A DNA stretch of 64,000 nucleotides. It comes from Dendrocalamus latiflorus (Eukaryota; Streptophyta; Magnoliopsida; Poales; Poaceae). The stretch lies in the NCBI GenBank assembly GCA_017311315.1, contig CM029666.1, positions 41,380,225-41,444,224 on the forward strand, read 5' to 3'. The notes beneath the pieces are model-generated. The model worked only from the letters and a program-made list of their open reading frames with translations, ran no database searches and was not told the DNA's origin. This document shows positions 10,921-22,092 of the stretch, in pieces; positions within the stretch are counted from its first letter, which is position 1, and every line of letters starts with the position of its first letter. A program made the position numbers and the translations under genes.

Positions 10921-10990
10921 AACTATATACTATGTACTATATACTATATACTATATACTATATACTATATACTATATACTATATACTAAC
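10921..10990. repeat. TATATAC microsatellite
   Basis: About ten copies of a 7-base unit tatatac follow a purine-rich block (gagaggagtagagggaaggg repeated twice). Confidence 0.8.
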
Positions 10991-11029
10991 ACAACAAGCA
11001 ATGTAATATGTACCAATGTAAACTAAGCA

Positions 11030-11395
11030 ACTGCAGTAAACAATGTACCAATGTAGTATGTACCAAATAGCAAACTAATTAAGCTACTGCAGTAAACAAT
11101 GTAACAATGTAATATGTACCAAATAGCAAACTAATTAAGCTACTGCAGTAAACAATGTACCAATGTAATATGTACCAAGCATCAAGCATCAACCCTAAAC
11201 ACTAACAGTAAGCATGAAGCATCAACCCTAAATATGTACTAAGCAACTAACCATAACAGTATGAAGCATCAAGCATCAACCCTAAACACTAACAGTAAGC
11301 ATGAAGCATCAACCCTAAATATGTACTAAGCAACTAACCATAACAGTATAAAGCATCAAGCATCAACCCTAAACACTAACAGTAAGCATGAAGCT
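11030..11395. repeat. 56-bp and 87-bp tandem repeats
   Basis: First, a 56-bp unit beginning caatgtaccaatgtagtatg recurs at 11041 and 11097 with a partial third copy. It is followed by an 87-bp unit beginning atcaagcatcaaccctaaac at 11181, 11268 and 11355 (partial). No protein is encoded. They form part of the spacer between the two CACTA genes. Confidence 0.8.
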
Positions 11396-11439
11396 CGGGG
11401 AGGGATTTGATGACCTTACGGTTTTGGTGACCTTAGGGA

Positions 11440-11740
11440 CGCAGGAGGAGGAGGCGGCGGCGACGGAGGAGGCGGCGGCGATGGAGGAGGAGGAGAAGGC
11501 GGCGACGACGACGGAGGAGGAGGAGGCGACGGGCTCGGGGAGGCGACGGAGGAGGAGGAGGCGGCGACGCAGGAGGAGGCGGCGGCGACGGAGGAGGAGG
11601 CGACGGGCTCGGGGAGGCGGCGACGGAGGAGGAGGAGGCTGCGGCGACGTCTTCGTCCGGGGAGGCGGCCGGCGAGGGCTGGGGGAGGCAGTCGGCGAGG
11701 GCTCGGGGAGGCGGCGGCGACGACGGGCTCGGGATTTAGA
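11440..11740. repeat. GC-rich trinucleotide tract (ggaggaggcggcggcgac)
   Basis: Imperfect GGA/GGC/GAC triplet repeats give long open frames on both strands (poly-Glu/Ala/Arg/Gly in one direction, poly-Pro/Ser in the other). The frames are a by-product of the repeat and are not called as genes. Confidence 0.75.
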
Positions 11741-11800
11741 TCTAATCGAATAACTGCAGCGCACACGGAAAACCCTAGCGAGAGGGTATATGTAGGAAGA

Positions 11801-12007
11801 TTATCACAGACGGTTCTAAACTTAGAACCGTCTGTGATAACATATCACAGACGGTTTTGAGTTAAAAACCGTCTGTGATAGTTTACTATCACAGACGGTT
11901 CTAAACTTAGAACCGTCTGTGATATGTTATCACAGACGGTTCTAAACTTAGAACCGTCTGTGATATGTTATCACAGACGGTTCTAAATTTAGAACCATCT
12001 GTGATAA
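11801..12007. repeat. Internal block of subterminal-type hairpins
   Basis: Five consecutive hairpins of the acagacggttctaaactta / gaaccgtctgt type lie in the middle of the transposon, between its two minus-strand genes. Four have the loop-proximal sequence ctaaa(c/t)ttag and one has gagttaaa, so arms and loops are nearly uniform. Their position just beyond the 3' end of the TNP2 gene is unexpected for motifs that normally mark element ends. Confidence 0.8.
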
Positions 12008-12149
12008 GCCTTTGCCGGCTGTTGCAATTAAGACAACATCAATAACTACACAGCTGCATTCATATCAACTACCAAACAGCTGCATTCATATACAACACCA
12101 ACTAGCTGCATTCACACAGTGTATTTCTTGATACATTTTGTCATTCTCA

Positions 12150-12510
12150 AATACATCACACATATACATTTTCACATATACATCTCAAAATTGACTACAT
12201 CACACATTTTCACATATACATCTCAAAATTGACTACATCACACATTTTCACATATACATCTCAAAATTGACTACATCACACATTTTCACATATACATCTC
12301 AAAATTGACTACATCACACATTTTCACATATACATCTCAAAATTGACTACATCACACATTTTCACATATACATCTCAAAATTGACTACATCACACATTTC
12401 CACATATACATCTCAAAATTGACTACATCACACATTTCCACATATACATCTCAAAATTGACTACATCACACATTTTCACATATACATCTCAAAATTGTCA
12501 CACATTTTCA
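12150..12510. repeat. 38-bp minisatellite
   Basis: Eight to nine tandem copies of a 38-bp unit (catctcaaaattgactacat plus cacacattttcacatata) lie just downstream of the TNP2 gene's stop codon at 12522. Copies are nearly identical, varying mainly at ttttcac/tttccac. The last copy is truncated (aaaattgtcacac). There are no unique spacers, so this is not a CRISPR-like array. Confidence 0.9.
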
Positions 12511-12521
12511 CATATACATTC

Positions 12522-15500
12522 TTATTGTACTTGTTTATTTCCTTTAAAAATTAGCCCTTCATCATGATCAATGCGTATGTAACTAGTTTCGTCACGTTGT
12601 TCATCGTCGACCCTTATGCCATTTCCAAAAGGAGGTAACTCGTCAAATTGATTGTATTCCTCCTCGTCCACTACATTCTCCACTCCGACAATTCTCCTTT
12701 TTCCATGAAGAACTACATGACGTTTCTTATTTGCCGGGTCGGTTACATAGAAAACTTGAACAACTTGATTGGCGAGTACGAATGGTTCATCTTTGTACCC
12801 GACACGTTGGAGGTCCACGGTCGTGACACCGTACTTGTCAACCTTCACCTGTGGGAGATGCACCCAACGGCAGCGAAATAAGGGGATCTTGAAAACCACA
12901 TAGTCGAGCTCCCAAATCTATTCTATGAAGCCATAGTACGAGTTTCTCGACCCATCGGTACTGAATGCATCTATGCGGACACCGCTGTTCTGGTTAGTGC
13001 TCTTGACATCCTGAGACTGCGTATAGAATGTGTACCCATTTATGTCATATCCTTGCCATGTCACAACTGTAAATGTCGGCCCTTTTGCCAACCATGTCAG
13101 CGTCTCACTCGGCGAGCTCCTAGTGATTTGCTCCTTCAACCATTGGTTGAACCGACGGTTGTGTTGCCTCATGATCCAAACATCCGGCCGCTCCAGATTC
13201 TGTTGCCGAAGCACACCCTTGTGCTGGTCCACATAAGGCGCTACTTCAGTCATGTGTTGCAACACCGTGAAATGGGCTTGAGTATACATGTCCATATCTG
13301 GAGTGATTGCTTTCCTTCCGATAGTTCCGAGACCCTTCAGCCTCCCCTCGTGACGAGATTGAGGGACACCTATCGGCTGAATCTGAGCCATATAATCGAC
13401 ACAAAACTCAATGACCTCTTCGCTTTCATAACCTTCGACGATGCTGCCCTCCAGCCGAGAACGATTCCGTACGTAGAACTTGAGAATTCCCATGAACCTC
13501 TCAAATGGGTACATGCTACGTAGGAATACGGGCCCGCACATTTTTATCTCCCACACAACGTGAACAATGAGATGGACCATGATATCGAAAAACGAAGGAG
13601 GGAAATACATTTCAAGGTGACATAGAGTCATCACCACCTCGTCCTGCAGAGCATCTAGTCCTTCGGGATCGATGACCTTCTGTGCAATTGTGTTAAAGAA
13701 ATAACATAGCCTCATGATTGTCTCTCGGACTTTGATCGGCAAAATATTTCTAATTACAATAGGGAGCATCTGTGTCATCAGCACATGACAATCATGAGAC
13801 TTCATGCCATTTAACTTCAAATCTTGCATCGAAACAAGTTTCTTCACGTTGCCGGAGTAACCAGACGGAACTTTGACACCATGCAAGCACTGACACAGTT
13901 CTGTTTTCTCAGCCTTGGACAGAGTGTAACACGCAGGGGGAAGGTACGTTCGTGCATTATCAGTGCATGTCGGTGCTAACTCAGGCCTGATGTGCATATC
14001 AGCCAAGTCAAGCCGTGCGTTGACGCCGTCCTTTGTTTTATCACGGATGTTCAGTAAGAGACCAATCAAGCTGTCGCACACATTCTTTTCTACGTGCATG
14101 ACGTCGATGCAGTGCCGAACATCTAGGTACTCCCAATAAGGTTAGTCCCAAAATATTGATCTCTTCTTCCAGGTGTTCTTCTCATGAGCCCTCAATTTAC
14201 GTCCCTTTCCGAGGACATCTAAATCCTTAACCATATCATAAACCTCGCGTCCCCTTAAATGCCTTGGAGCTGAACCGTCTTCCTTCTCTCCGTCAAATTG
14301 TTTCTTCATCTTGCGGTATGGGTGAGCCCTCCGAAGGAACCGGCGGTGACGCATGTAGACAGTTTTGCGTGAGTGTCTCAGCCACACACTCTCGGTACCA
14401 TCTAAACAGTGAGTACAAGCTTTGGCACCTTTTATACTATGGCCTGATAGGTTACCAAGGGCAGGATAATCATTTATGGTGCAGAACAATAAGGAGCGCA
14501 GAGTGAAGTTCTCTCGTTTGTAAGCATCCCATACCTGTACCCCTTCGTTCCACAGTACTTTTAGATCTTCCACCAACGGTGCTAGGAACACATCGATATC
14601 ATTCCCAGATTGTTTTGGCCCTTGGATAAGTATCGACAGCAAAATGTACTTTCGCTTCATACACAACCAAGGAGGAATGTTATAGATGCAGAGAGTCACG
14701 GGCCATGTGCTATATCGGCTGCTCATGCTACTGAATGGATTCATTCCATCTGTACTCAATCCAAACCTTATATTCGTTGGTTCTGCACCGAACTCTGCAA
14801 AACTCCTATCGATGTTTCTCCACTGCGCGGAATCTGCAAGGTGTCTTAGCATTCCATCCTTCTTGCGCTCCTCCGAGTGCCAACGCAGCAGTTTTGCCTC
14901 CTTTGGATTTGCATAAAACCTTTTCAAACGGGGAATTATAGGAAAATACCATGCCACCTTAGCAGGAGGTCCTTTCTTCGCCTCTGTTCCCTCGCCATCA
15001 TCTGATTGATTGTTACGTTTGTATCGGGATGTGTTGCACACCGGACATACATGCATGTTTGCATACTCTTTACGGTAGAGGATACAGTCGTTCGGGCATG
15101 CATGTATTCTTTCTACTTCCATTCCCAACGGACAAAGAACCTTCTTGGCTTTATACGTGGTTTTAGACAACTCATTTCCCTCCGGAAGCATGTCCGCTAA
15201 AAGACCTAGCAGCGCCGTGAAACTCTTGTCGGACCAACCGTTGCTTGCCTTCAATTTCAACAGTTCAAGCACGCCCGACAACCTCGTGTACTTGCAGCCC
15301 GTGTACAAAGGTTTCTCTGAGTCCTCCATCAAGCCACGGAATTTAACATACTCTCTCTCATCATAGTTCTCTTCTACATCGCGAAGCATCTGATCCAGAT
15401 TATCATCGTGCAACCTATCCGAATCCGAGCCACAATCGACAACAGCCGGCGGCATGTCATTCACTTCACCTGCGATGTCATCCGGGGGCATATCATTCAC

Positions 15501-15773
15501 TTCACCGGCGATGTCATCCGGCGGCATATGATCATTCACTTCGCCATGACTGGTCCAACACGTATAATCCTTTTTGAAACCCCTCCGAATCAAGTGCGCT
15601 TCAATTTGCCCTCGGTTCTTAAACATCTTCAAATTCTCGCAGTCAGTGCATGGACAGCACATATATTCCACCCCCTTATTCAACATATCCTCCTCGGCGG
15701 CTCTTATAAAAGCAGAAACGTCATTAATGTACTCTTCACTCACACGGCTCGCGGCATACATCCAACTTCGGTC
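12522..15773 (-). pseudogene. CACTA TNP2 transposase with two in-frame stops
   Basis: One continuous minus-strand frame of 1,080 codons runs from the ATG at 15761 to the stop at 12522, broken only by TAA (14142-14144) and TAG (12918-12920). In order it shows a Transpos_assoc region (CPCTDC then a charged RRGFKKDYTCW), an acidic linker with repeated MPPDDIAGEVND, the tnp2 transposase domain with STDGMNPF and GPKQSGNDIDVFLAPLVEDL, a DUF4218 region beginning MHVEKNVCDSLIGLL, and a DUF4216 region (FKIPLFRCRW) at the end. The open frame extends upstream of the ATG as DRSW to an acceptor-like TAG at 15774-15776, so the true start is probably in an upstream exon. The first stop falls where family members usually read WELPYW. 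The product would catalyse cut-and-paste transposition if full length; this copy cannot make it without readthrough. Confidence 0.85.
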
Positions 15774-16204
15774 CTACGTTACGTACATATATAACAACTT
15801 AGTATTAAAATCTAGAATAACTAATTATAACTACATATATATACCGGCCACATTTATTATATTGAGACTTAATTTCCTAGCTCAATTCATATTACAAACA
15901 CAATAGCTATTATATAACCAACAATTTTCCAAATTAATTAACCATCTTCAATAACCACTCATGGATTACTTACACCTAAATTGTAATGCAATTAAAAATA
16001 AATAAATTTCATTACTAACCATATCTACAGCAACCAGGAAAGTCTGAATCTTAATTCAAAGCTCAATCTCTGCCTCTTCCCACCAAATTAACTGGCCTGA
16101 AATCGCTCTAGCTTCCTCCCGAGTGAAAAAGTGCGCAGCAGTGGCTAGATCTGGATCGAAATGAAGACGATGCGGTCTGAGCAGCGCAATAAATGCCTTT
16201 GTCA

Positions 16205-16244
16205 TTATCACAGACGGTTTTTAACTAAAAACCGTCTGTGATAA
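16205..16244. repeat. Single internal subterminal-type hairpin
   Basis: One isolated hairpin with arms ttatcacagacggttttt and aaaaaccgtctgtgataa lies between the 5' end of the TNP2 gene and the start of the plus-strand ORF at 16457. It sits where a divergent promoter for both would be expected. Confidence 0.75.
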
Positions 16245-16456
16245 GCTTCATACCAGAACGCTTCGCGCGTGTTTCGATGCCAGAACGCTTCGTGTTTCGA
16301 TCGTCTAATTAACGTCTCTTGATCATTATACGAAGCGTCTATATCATTCATGTTTGGGTATACGAACCGTTTGTGCTAAAGGTTAAATATGCGCTCCTAA
16401 TCCAGGTCTCTAGCTAGCTTCTACGTACGTACAATACAATATACAGTTAATACAAC

Positions 16457-17011
16457 ATGGCTTCTACTACTGTTCTTGTGATCATCTCCTTCCTCTCATC
16501 TGTTCATCACGAATTGTTCGGCCGGAACCTTACACAGGCGGCCAGCAATTTGCATCTGGAGCAGCTTCTCCGCACCCGCCCTGCTCTCCTTCCCCGACTT
16601 TCTTGCATCCGTCAGCTTGACCTGATCCTCCGCCGTCGACGGAGGCGTCTCGCTGCCGCTCAAGAAAGGGAAACAGCCCTCACCCTGGTTCTTCTCCACA
16701 ATGTGCGCAATGCGGAAGAAGCTCTACACGCATTGCAGAGACTGATGGATAGCCTTGCCAATCAAGCAGAAACGGCAGATTCTGAGGAATCTTTTCATGC
16801 TATCCTGTACGACATTATGGATGCTGCTGATCATTTGCCCAGGCTGCACGAGGAAGTGCTGAGGACAAGGGCAATCTTAACGGCGTTCGAGAATTTAGCG
16901 GCTGATCCTCCAAGTCCCCAAGTGGAAGAAGAAGCTTACGAAGCCCAAAAGAATACAATCTGGGAAACTCTTTACCTGTGCGACTTTTGTAATAAATTTG
17001 ACTCTAATTGA
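16457..17011 (+). CDS. Unrecognised 184-aa ORF inside the CACTA element
   Basis: This is the only long plus-strand ORF in the transposon, divergent from the TNP2 gene and ending about 120 bp before the right subterminal repeats. The ATG is in good context (acaacatggct). The predicted protein starts with a hydrophobic MASTTVLVIISFLSS segment that could be a signal anchor. A Leu/Arg-rich helical region with a run of six Arg follows, then a heptad-like segment (LLHNVRNAEEALHALQRLMD) and an acidic C-terminal part ending CDFCNKFDSN. No known domain was recognised. Coding status rests on length, single-frame openness and position only. It could be a captured host fragment or an element-specific accessory gene. 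Confidence 0.5.
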   Translation: MASTTVLVIISFLSSVHHELFGRNLTQAASNLHLEQLLRTRPALLPRLSCIRQLDLILRRRRRRLAAAQERETALTLVLLHNVRNAEEALHALQRLMDSLANQAETADSEESFHAILYDIMDAADHLPRLHEEVLRTRAILTAFENLAADPPSPQVEEEAYEAQKNTIWETLYLCDFCNKFDSN

Positions 17012-17130
17012 AATTAATAAATTTGCCTTTAATTTGTGACCTCTTGTCTCAGTAGTTCTGTAGTTAAGTTATTAGAAGCAATGTGTACTTATATATTAAC
17101 CTCTGATCTAGAATATGACAGACAAAGGGA

Positions 17131-17435
17131 CATCACAGCCGGTTCTTGTGAAAAACCGTCTGTGAACATTCCCAGACGGTTCTTAACAACAACCGGCTGT
17201 GATAGTCGACACAACACAGACGATTTTTAATAAAAAACCGTCTGTGATAATCCCAGATTATCACAGACGGTTTTTAATAAAAACCGTCTGTGATATTCCA
17301 GTATCACAGACGGTTCAGAAGTAAGAACCGTCTGTGATACTCCTTTTTCCCGCCACAAATACCACAGACGGCCTTCAAATTAAAACCGTCTGTAATAGTT
17401 TACATTACAGACGGTTTCACAAAACCGTCTGTGAT
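17131..17435. repeat. CACTA right subterminal repeats
   Basis: Inverted pairs of cacagacggtt and aaccgtctgtg spaced by a few bases, ending about 30 bp before the right terminus. Some copies are diverged (cagccggttct, cagacgatttt). They mirror the left subterminal block. Confidence 0.85.
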
Positions 17436-17471
17436 TTGCCGTCTACTATTAGCCTTTCTGTAGTAGTGATG

Positions 17472-17661
17472 GATGCAGGTTGCTGGTCTGATACACCACG
17501 TAACTCGCGCATGACCTCTGCTGAACTACGAGCTAGCTAGCTAGTGATGCATTTCACGGTAACAAGCCGGCTCTACGACATAGAAAAAAAAGAGCGAGAT
17601 CTACGGGTGCTAGTTAAGCATCGGTAGCTGGTTAGGCAAGGGCATCCCATGCTTCCCTGGG
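17472..17661. repeat. 211-bp tandem duplication, unit 2 (right part, after CACTA)
   Basis: This is the remainder of the second duplication unit, whose first 21 bases lie at 6417-6437 on the other side of the CACTA element. It starts gatgcaggttgctgg directly after the ATG target duplication (17469-17471) and ends at ccctggg before unique sequence ggcgaggaac. Confidence 0.85.
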
Positions 17662-20600
17662 AGGCGAGGAACAAATTAACTAGCATGCATGCATGCATTA
17701 TTGCTGCCTCCAATTATCTTGTGTAGCCGATTCTTTACTTCAATAGTTATGAAAAGCTATAAAAATTAATACATAATAAATGTATAAATTCACTATGCTA
17801 CAATAAAAATAGCTCAGTGAATAGTAAAAACAACGTCATTTCAAATTCAAAAAACTATGTAACTTTTGATCCCTAGAACTAAAAGACTTGAAACTTAAAC
17901 CAAGTCTAGATCATGACTTAAGAATCTATCCCAACCAAATATCTTGAAAAAACTTAAGAGAATTGAGACCTTTTGGTTCGTGAAACTCTCCTGTACCAAA
18001 TATTGGGCCAAAATCATAAATTGTGTAAACTCTCAAACCAAGCTTCCAAACGATTTGAAATTTGGTATGCACCTTTTTTAGAATGCTAGGAACCTATTTC
18101 AATCAATGATCAAGAAAACTGTTGCCAAAATTTTGATAATTTTCCGTTTAAAGGAAGATTGCACTAAAACAAAAAAGATGAATATGAGTTGCTTATAGGT
18201 GAATGATGGCCAAGATAACCCTAATGTATTTTCACATATCATAGCAAGCTAGAATACCCAAGAAATCGAGACAAAAGTAACTGGATAAAGAAATCCTTCG
18301 GAGAGACCCAATCAAACAAAAACCGGACAATTTCAACACTTCGCCAAACTTGATGCCTAGATAGATAGGGATTATTCAAGTTATATTTCCATCACTTACT
18401 CGTTCTTGGCATCCAACAAGATCAAGAAAGAGGAGAGGTAAGATAAAATTAATCAAAACAAAAGCAAATTAATCAAAATAAGAGGAATCCATGATAAATG
18501 AACAAAGTTGATATATTGCTACTTGAGAATGAAGGTTTTACAACCACTTCACCTAGAGGAGAAGAAAACACATCACAACACTCACACTTCTCATACCCTA
18601 ACCCTAGAATACATGGCTTCAATGAGTAAAACTAGGATAGTTAGTGGTTAATTTGCAAGTCTCCATCTTAACTTATTAAATAGACAAGACAACCAGTCCA
18701 TCTAACCCTAATGGATACTATCCATTTAGCACAAATGGAGAAACCCATTAACCCCACACAACATGGTTTTTACTTACATACTGTACTTATGCACGTTTTT
18801 CAAAGCATATAAGTTCGAATCCGCTAAGTCCTTAGCCTTTCATCCACTTGATCATTTCAACTCCTATTTAACCTAAACCACCTTCCTAAGCGCCGTGTTT
18901 TTGATCCAAGCTAGTTTTCAATATTTTTATCAACTTACCAAAATACCCTTTCTTGACCTAGTCTTCACCTTCTCTTGCAAGTAATCGCCATACTTGTCAC
19001 GTGTAGATGCACCACTAGTTTGCCACACATCAGTAAGTCTCTCTCGTTTTGGTTCCACTAAACAACACTTCACTTGAACCGACCAAGCCATGTAGTACAA
19101 CTCGTCACTCGAATTTCTCTTCAACATTTCCTACCTTTATTGTGCCATGCTTGAGCTCGGCCATCGCACCTGGTATCCTTGATCATGCTGGGTCTCGACT
19201 CCTCTATGAGCATAGTTTTGATCCTCGCTATTAACCATAGTTAACTCCACGCGCCCCTACACATTCAAAGACTAAGAATTTTTTTTGGGCACAAGTTCTT
19301 TATAACTTGACCCACATTAGCTAAAACATGTATCATGCCACACATATGCACTGACCTAAGTCAAACCAAATCATTCCATGATTCAAATATCCAAAAATCT
19401 TCTATTTCAACCGAAGCAACATAACCTGGCTGGTTAGACCTCCTTCTCTGCAAGCTGTGTAGAAAAAATCTACAAATTTACAAATTTTAATTTTCACCCT
19501 TCCAAAATGACAATGATTCATCATAATAAATCCCTAGATATTATCACATGGTCCTTCATCTTGCAAATAGGTTAAGCACCACTCATTTGGGCTTTTAAGC
19601 ACAAGCTTCTGGTTTATTTTGCACTGTAGCAGTTGGTAACTTTTTCAGCGTAATTAAATTTAAAAATAAAAAGATTACATCATCATAGACAATGCAAAGG
19701 AATAAGAAGAAAAAAGAAAATACAAAAAAGCTTAAAAAGAGCTAAAAAATAAAATGAAGAAGTTAGAAAGAACTGAAGCTATGACGAGCGGCACCTAAGA
19801 CAAATGAGTTCATACGAGAAGCCCACCAGAAAAGCTTTGATGCAAATGTAGTATTATTTAGAGGAGATCGTCGGTGGAGATCACATGGGATGGGAGGGAC
19901 CAGTCGCAGCTGTTCTTTTTCTCCACTCCGTGAATGGCGTTACTAGAAGAGTCGAGAGTCAGTTTGTTGAATGAAGAACTAAACAAATGCGGGTAGGCAT
20001 TGACTAACCGATCGAGGGAGTTGGTGCTAAAATGGATCAGCTGTAGGTCTAAGCGTAGCCCAATGGAGAGAGTACTTATTCCATAGCTGAATTTTGCAGT
20101 TAGCATGTCGTCATTGTTAGTTGTTACAGTAAACAGAAGTCGTTGTGACGTGGAACTATACTCTTCGTAGAATATATAGGCGCCAATCAGACATTCACAC
20201 TGTCATGCATAACAAAATACTTCTTTTTCATTACAGAAGAGACTGCCTGAGCAGAAATCAACACCTGAGATTTAGCGTAAAGAAATTTTTATAGCTTTGA
20301 TAAGATAACGATACGTACATTTAGTACACTATTTTTGGAGTTTCAGCACGCGAAATAAGGAGGTTTTCACATTTTTTTTTGTAGTTTTAGCTTGTACAGT
20401 TAGTATAATGAAAATATGCATTTTGAGGATGTAGAGATGTAGGATCGGCAATGGCAACAGAAGAGAGTGAATGATGTCTTATTAAATTTTTTAGAAGTAT
20501 TAGGAATCTTTCACTACAGAGCTAGAGAGTTAAGAACATCAAATTTCATAGTCTACATCCAGTAACAACCCGAAATAGCAAAGATGCACAAGCTCTGAAC

Positions 20601-20680
20601 CTGACCATCCACAAGCCGACAGTCTGACCAGCTACAAGCTGGCGGTTTGACCGGGCCTACGAGCGGTTTGACCGCTACTC
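17662..20680. other. Gene-poor, decayed repeat sequence
   Basis: No gene recognised. Phrases typical of old LTR-type sequence occur, and part of this stretch (about 18000-19600) resembles 20690-21510 in direct orientation, for example around 19510-19570 (catcataataaatccctaga, cacatggtccttcat). Short ORFs at 18930-19234 and 19858-20106 have no recognisable product. A (gcat)n tract lies near 17684. Confidence 0.4.
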
Positions 20681-21510
20681 TGTTCCCAGATCAAAAAAGT
20701 CCGAGTCCAAACCACTTTTGGTGCAATCTTCAAAAATCATGATCAAATGAGTTCAAATTTTGCACATACCTTGCTGAGGATCTTCAAAACCTATTCAATC
20801 TAAGAATAGCAAGGATCTTGGTCAAAGTCCTAATCTTTCTTGAATACATGCAAGGTTGCATTAAAATCGAGCAAATCTAAAGAACTTGCTTGTTGATTAA
20901 GAACAGCCAAGAAGACTATAGATATGTTCCTGTGAGATCATGTGGTGGTCACTCCATGTTTTAATAAGTAATTGACTTTTGGTTCAGATAGTGTATGAAG
21001 TTTGAGTTTAATTTTTGAGAGTTTGTAATTTTTTAGTTGCTGACAGTATGGTCGGTATTGGGGCCATAGTCATATCGGCTAGAAGCAATATGATCGGCCT
21101 AAGGCTGGCAGTTAGACTGACCGATGGCCAATGGTCTGACCGGTGGGTATTTGGTGGTTTGACCAGCTAGGGTTGTGTGATCAGATCGATTGCTAGTGAC
21201 CAGGACATAGGGGATGTGTTTTTGGCGGTTTTGAGTCATGCCTTTGGCTCGAGTGTATACACAAGGGTTTAAAGACAAATTCCAGACTCACTATCGAAAT
21301 TAGAATGCACCCGATCAGACCATTGTTTCACAGTTGGTATGATCGGTTGCATCGGCTGCACCAGTTTGACCACTCGCAGAGCCAGTCAAAACGTCAAGGA
21401 CTGAAAACAGACTGAAATTCTAAATCTTTCATAAATTTGAACTCCAACTCCATAAACATCATAATGGTTCATTACAAATAACCCTGGACATTCTTACATG
21501 GCCCCTCCAT
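20681..21510. repeat. Diverged copy of a dispersed repeat (direct relative of 18000-19600)
   Basis: Shared diverged blocks include caaattttgcacatacc (compare gaaatttggtatgcacc near 18058) and gttcattacaaataaccctg with tacatggcccctccat (compare the block near 19510-19560). Repeated variants of gcggtttgaccg also occur just upstream (about 20640-20680). Probably remains of one retroelement family; no ends were defined. Confidence 0.35.
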
Positions 21511-22092
21511 AGATTTTGTCTAAGTGAAAGATAATTCGCACCTAAAAATGCATGAATTTCAGAAAATTGGAACACATGTTTTTTCTTATTTTCTGCGAGA
21601 ATTGAACTGTGTGATATGATATTTCTGCTAAATTCCTGTGAAGTTCTTGTATTTCAAATGGAGCCACACACCTAGGGTCGAAAATTCTAGGCAGCATACA
21701 TGCTGTGTCTTCTTCGGTCCTTGTTCTACGTAGATTGACCGAAGACCTGTGTTGCGTTGAGCTATAACTACAGTATTCAAACCGCAAAACCCTCCATATT
21801 TAGTGGCTCGTGGGGCTCGAGCTAGATTTGGTAAACCCTACCAATGCTACCGTACCATCATGTTCTTCCTTTCCAATGTGAGGTGCTTATAAATTAAATA
21901 AGCTTTTGCCTAATACTCTCACAGTTCACAAAAAAAAAACATATCGTTTTGAAATATATCTAGTTAAACTTTAAAAACGTTAGCTATTGGTATCTTTTTA
22001 TAAATTTGAATTATATACATGAAAATTATACGTGCAGATTAATTTCGAAAATTACTTTCATAATATTATAATTTTATTTATTTTTACAAATA
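21511..22092. other. Intergenic, no gene recognised
   Basis: AT-rich sequence with no credible coding frame; a minus-strand 81-codon ORF (21542-21787) has no recognisable domain. Confidence 0.4.

Larger units (their letters stand above)
6438..17468 (-). mobile_element. Complete CACTA (En/Spm) DNA transposon, 11,031 bp
   Basis: Both ends carry the inverted terminus CACTACTACAGAAA (starting at 6438 and, inverted, ending at 17468), flanked by a 3-bp target duplication ATG (6435-6437 and 17469-17471). Subterminal regions are packed with inverted copies of acagacggtt. On the minus strand it carries a TNP2-type transposase gene (12522-15773) and a second gene with Ptta/En/Spm and Ulp1 protease regions (7072-10118). 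On the plus strand it carries an unexplained ORF (16457-17011). Both minus-strand genes contain in-frame stops, so the copy is probably not autonomous, but clean termini and target duplication indicate a fairly recent insertion that could still be mobilised by a transposase supplied from elsewhere. Confidence 0.95.

Noticed and set aside
11369..11766. Poly-Arg/Ala/Glu ORFs over the ggaggaggcggcgg tract
   Set aside because: Open on both strands because of triplet composition; no conserved motif.
12150..12510. Regular 38-bp repeats resembling a CRISPR array
   Set aside because: Units are contiguous with no unique spacers, and the setting is a plant transposon.
19858..20106. 82-codon minus-strand ORF as a gene
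   Set aside because: No domain, no splice context, inside decayed repeat sequence.
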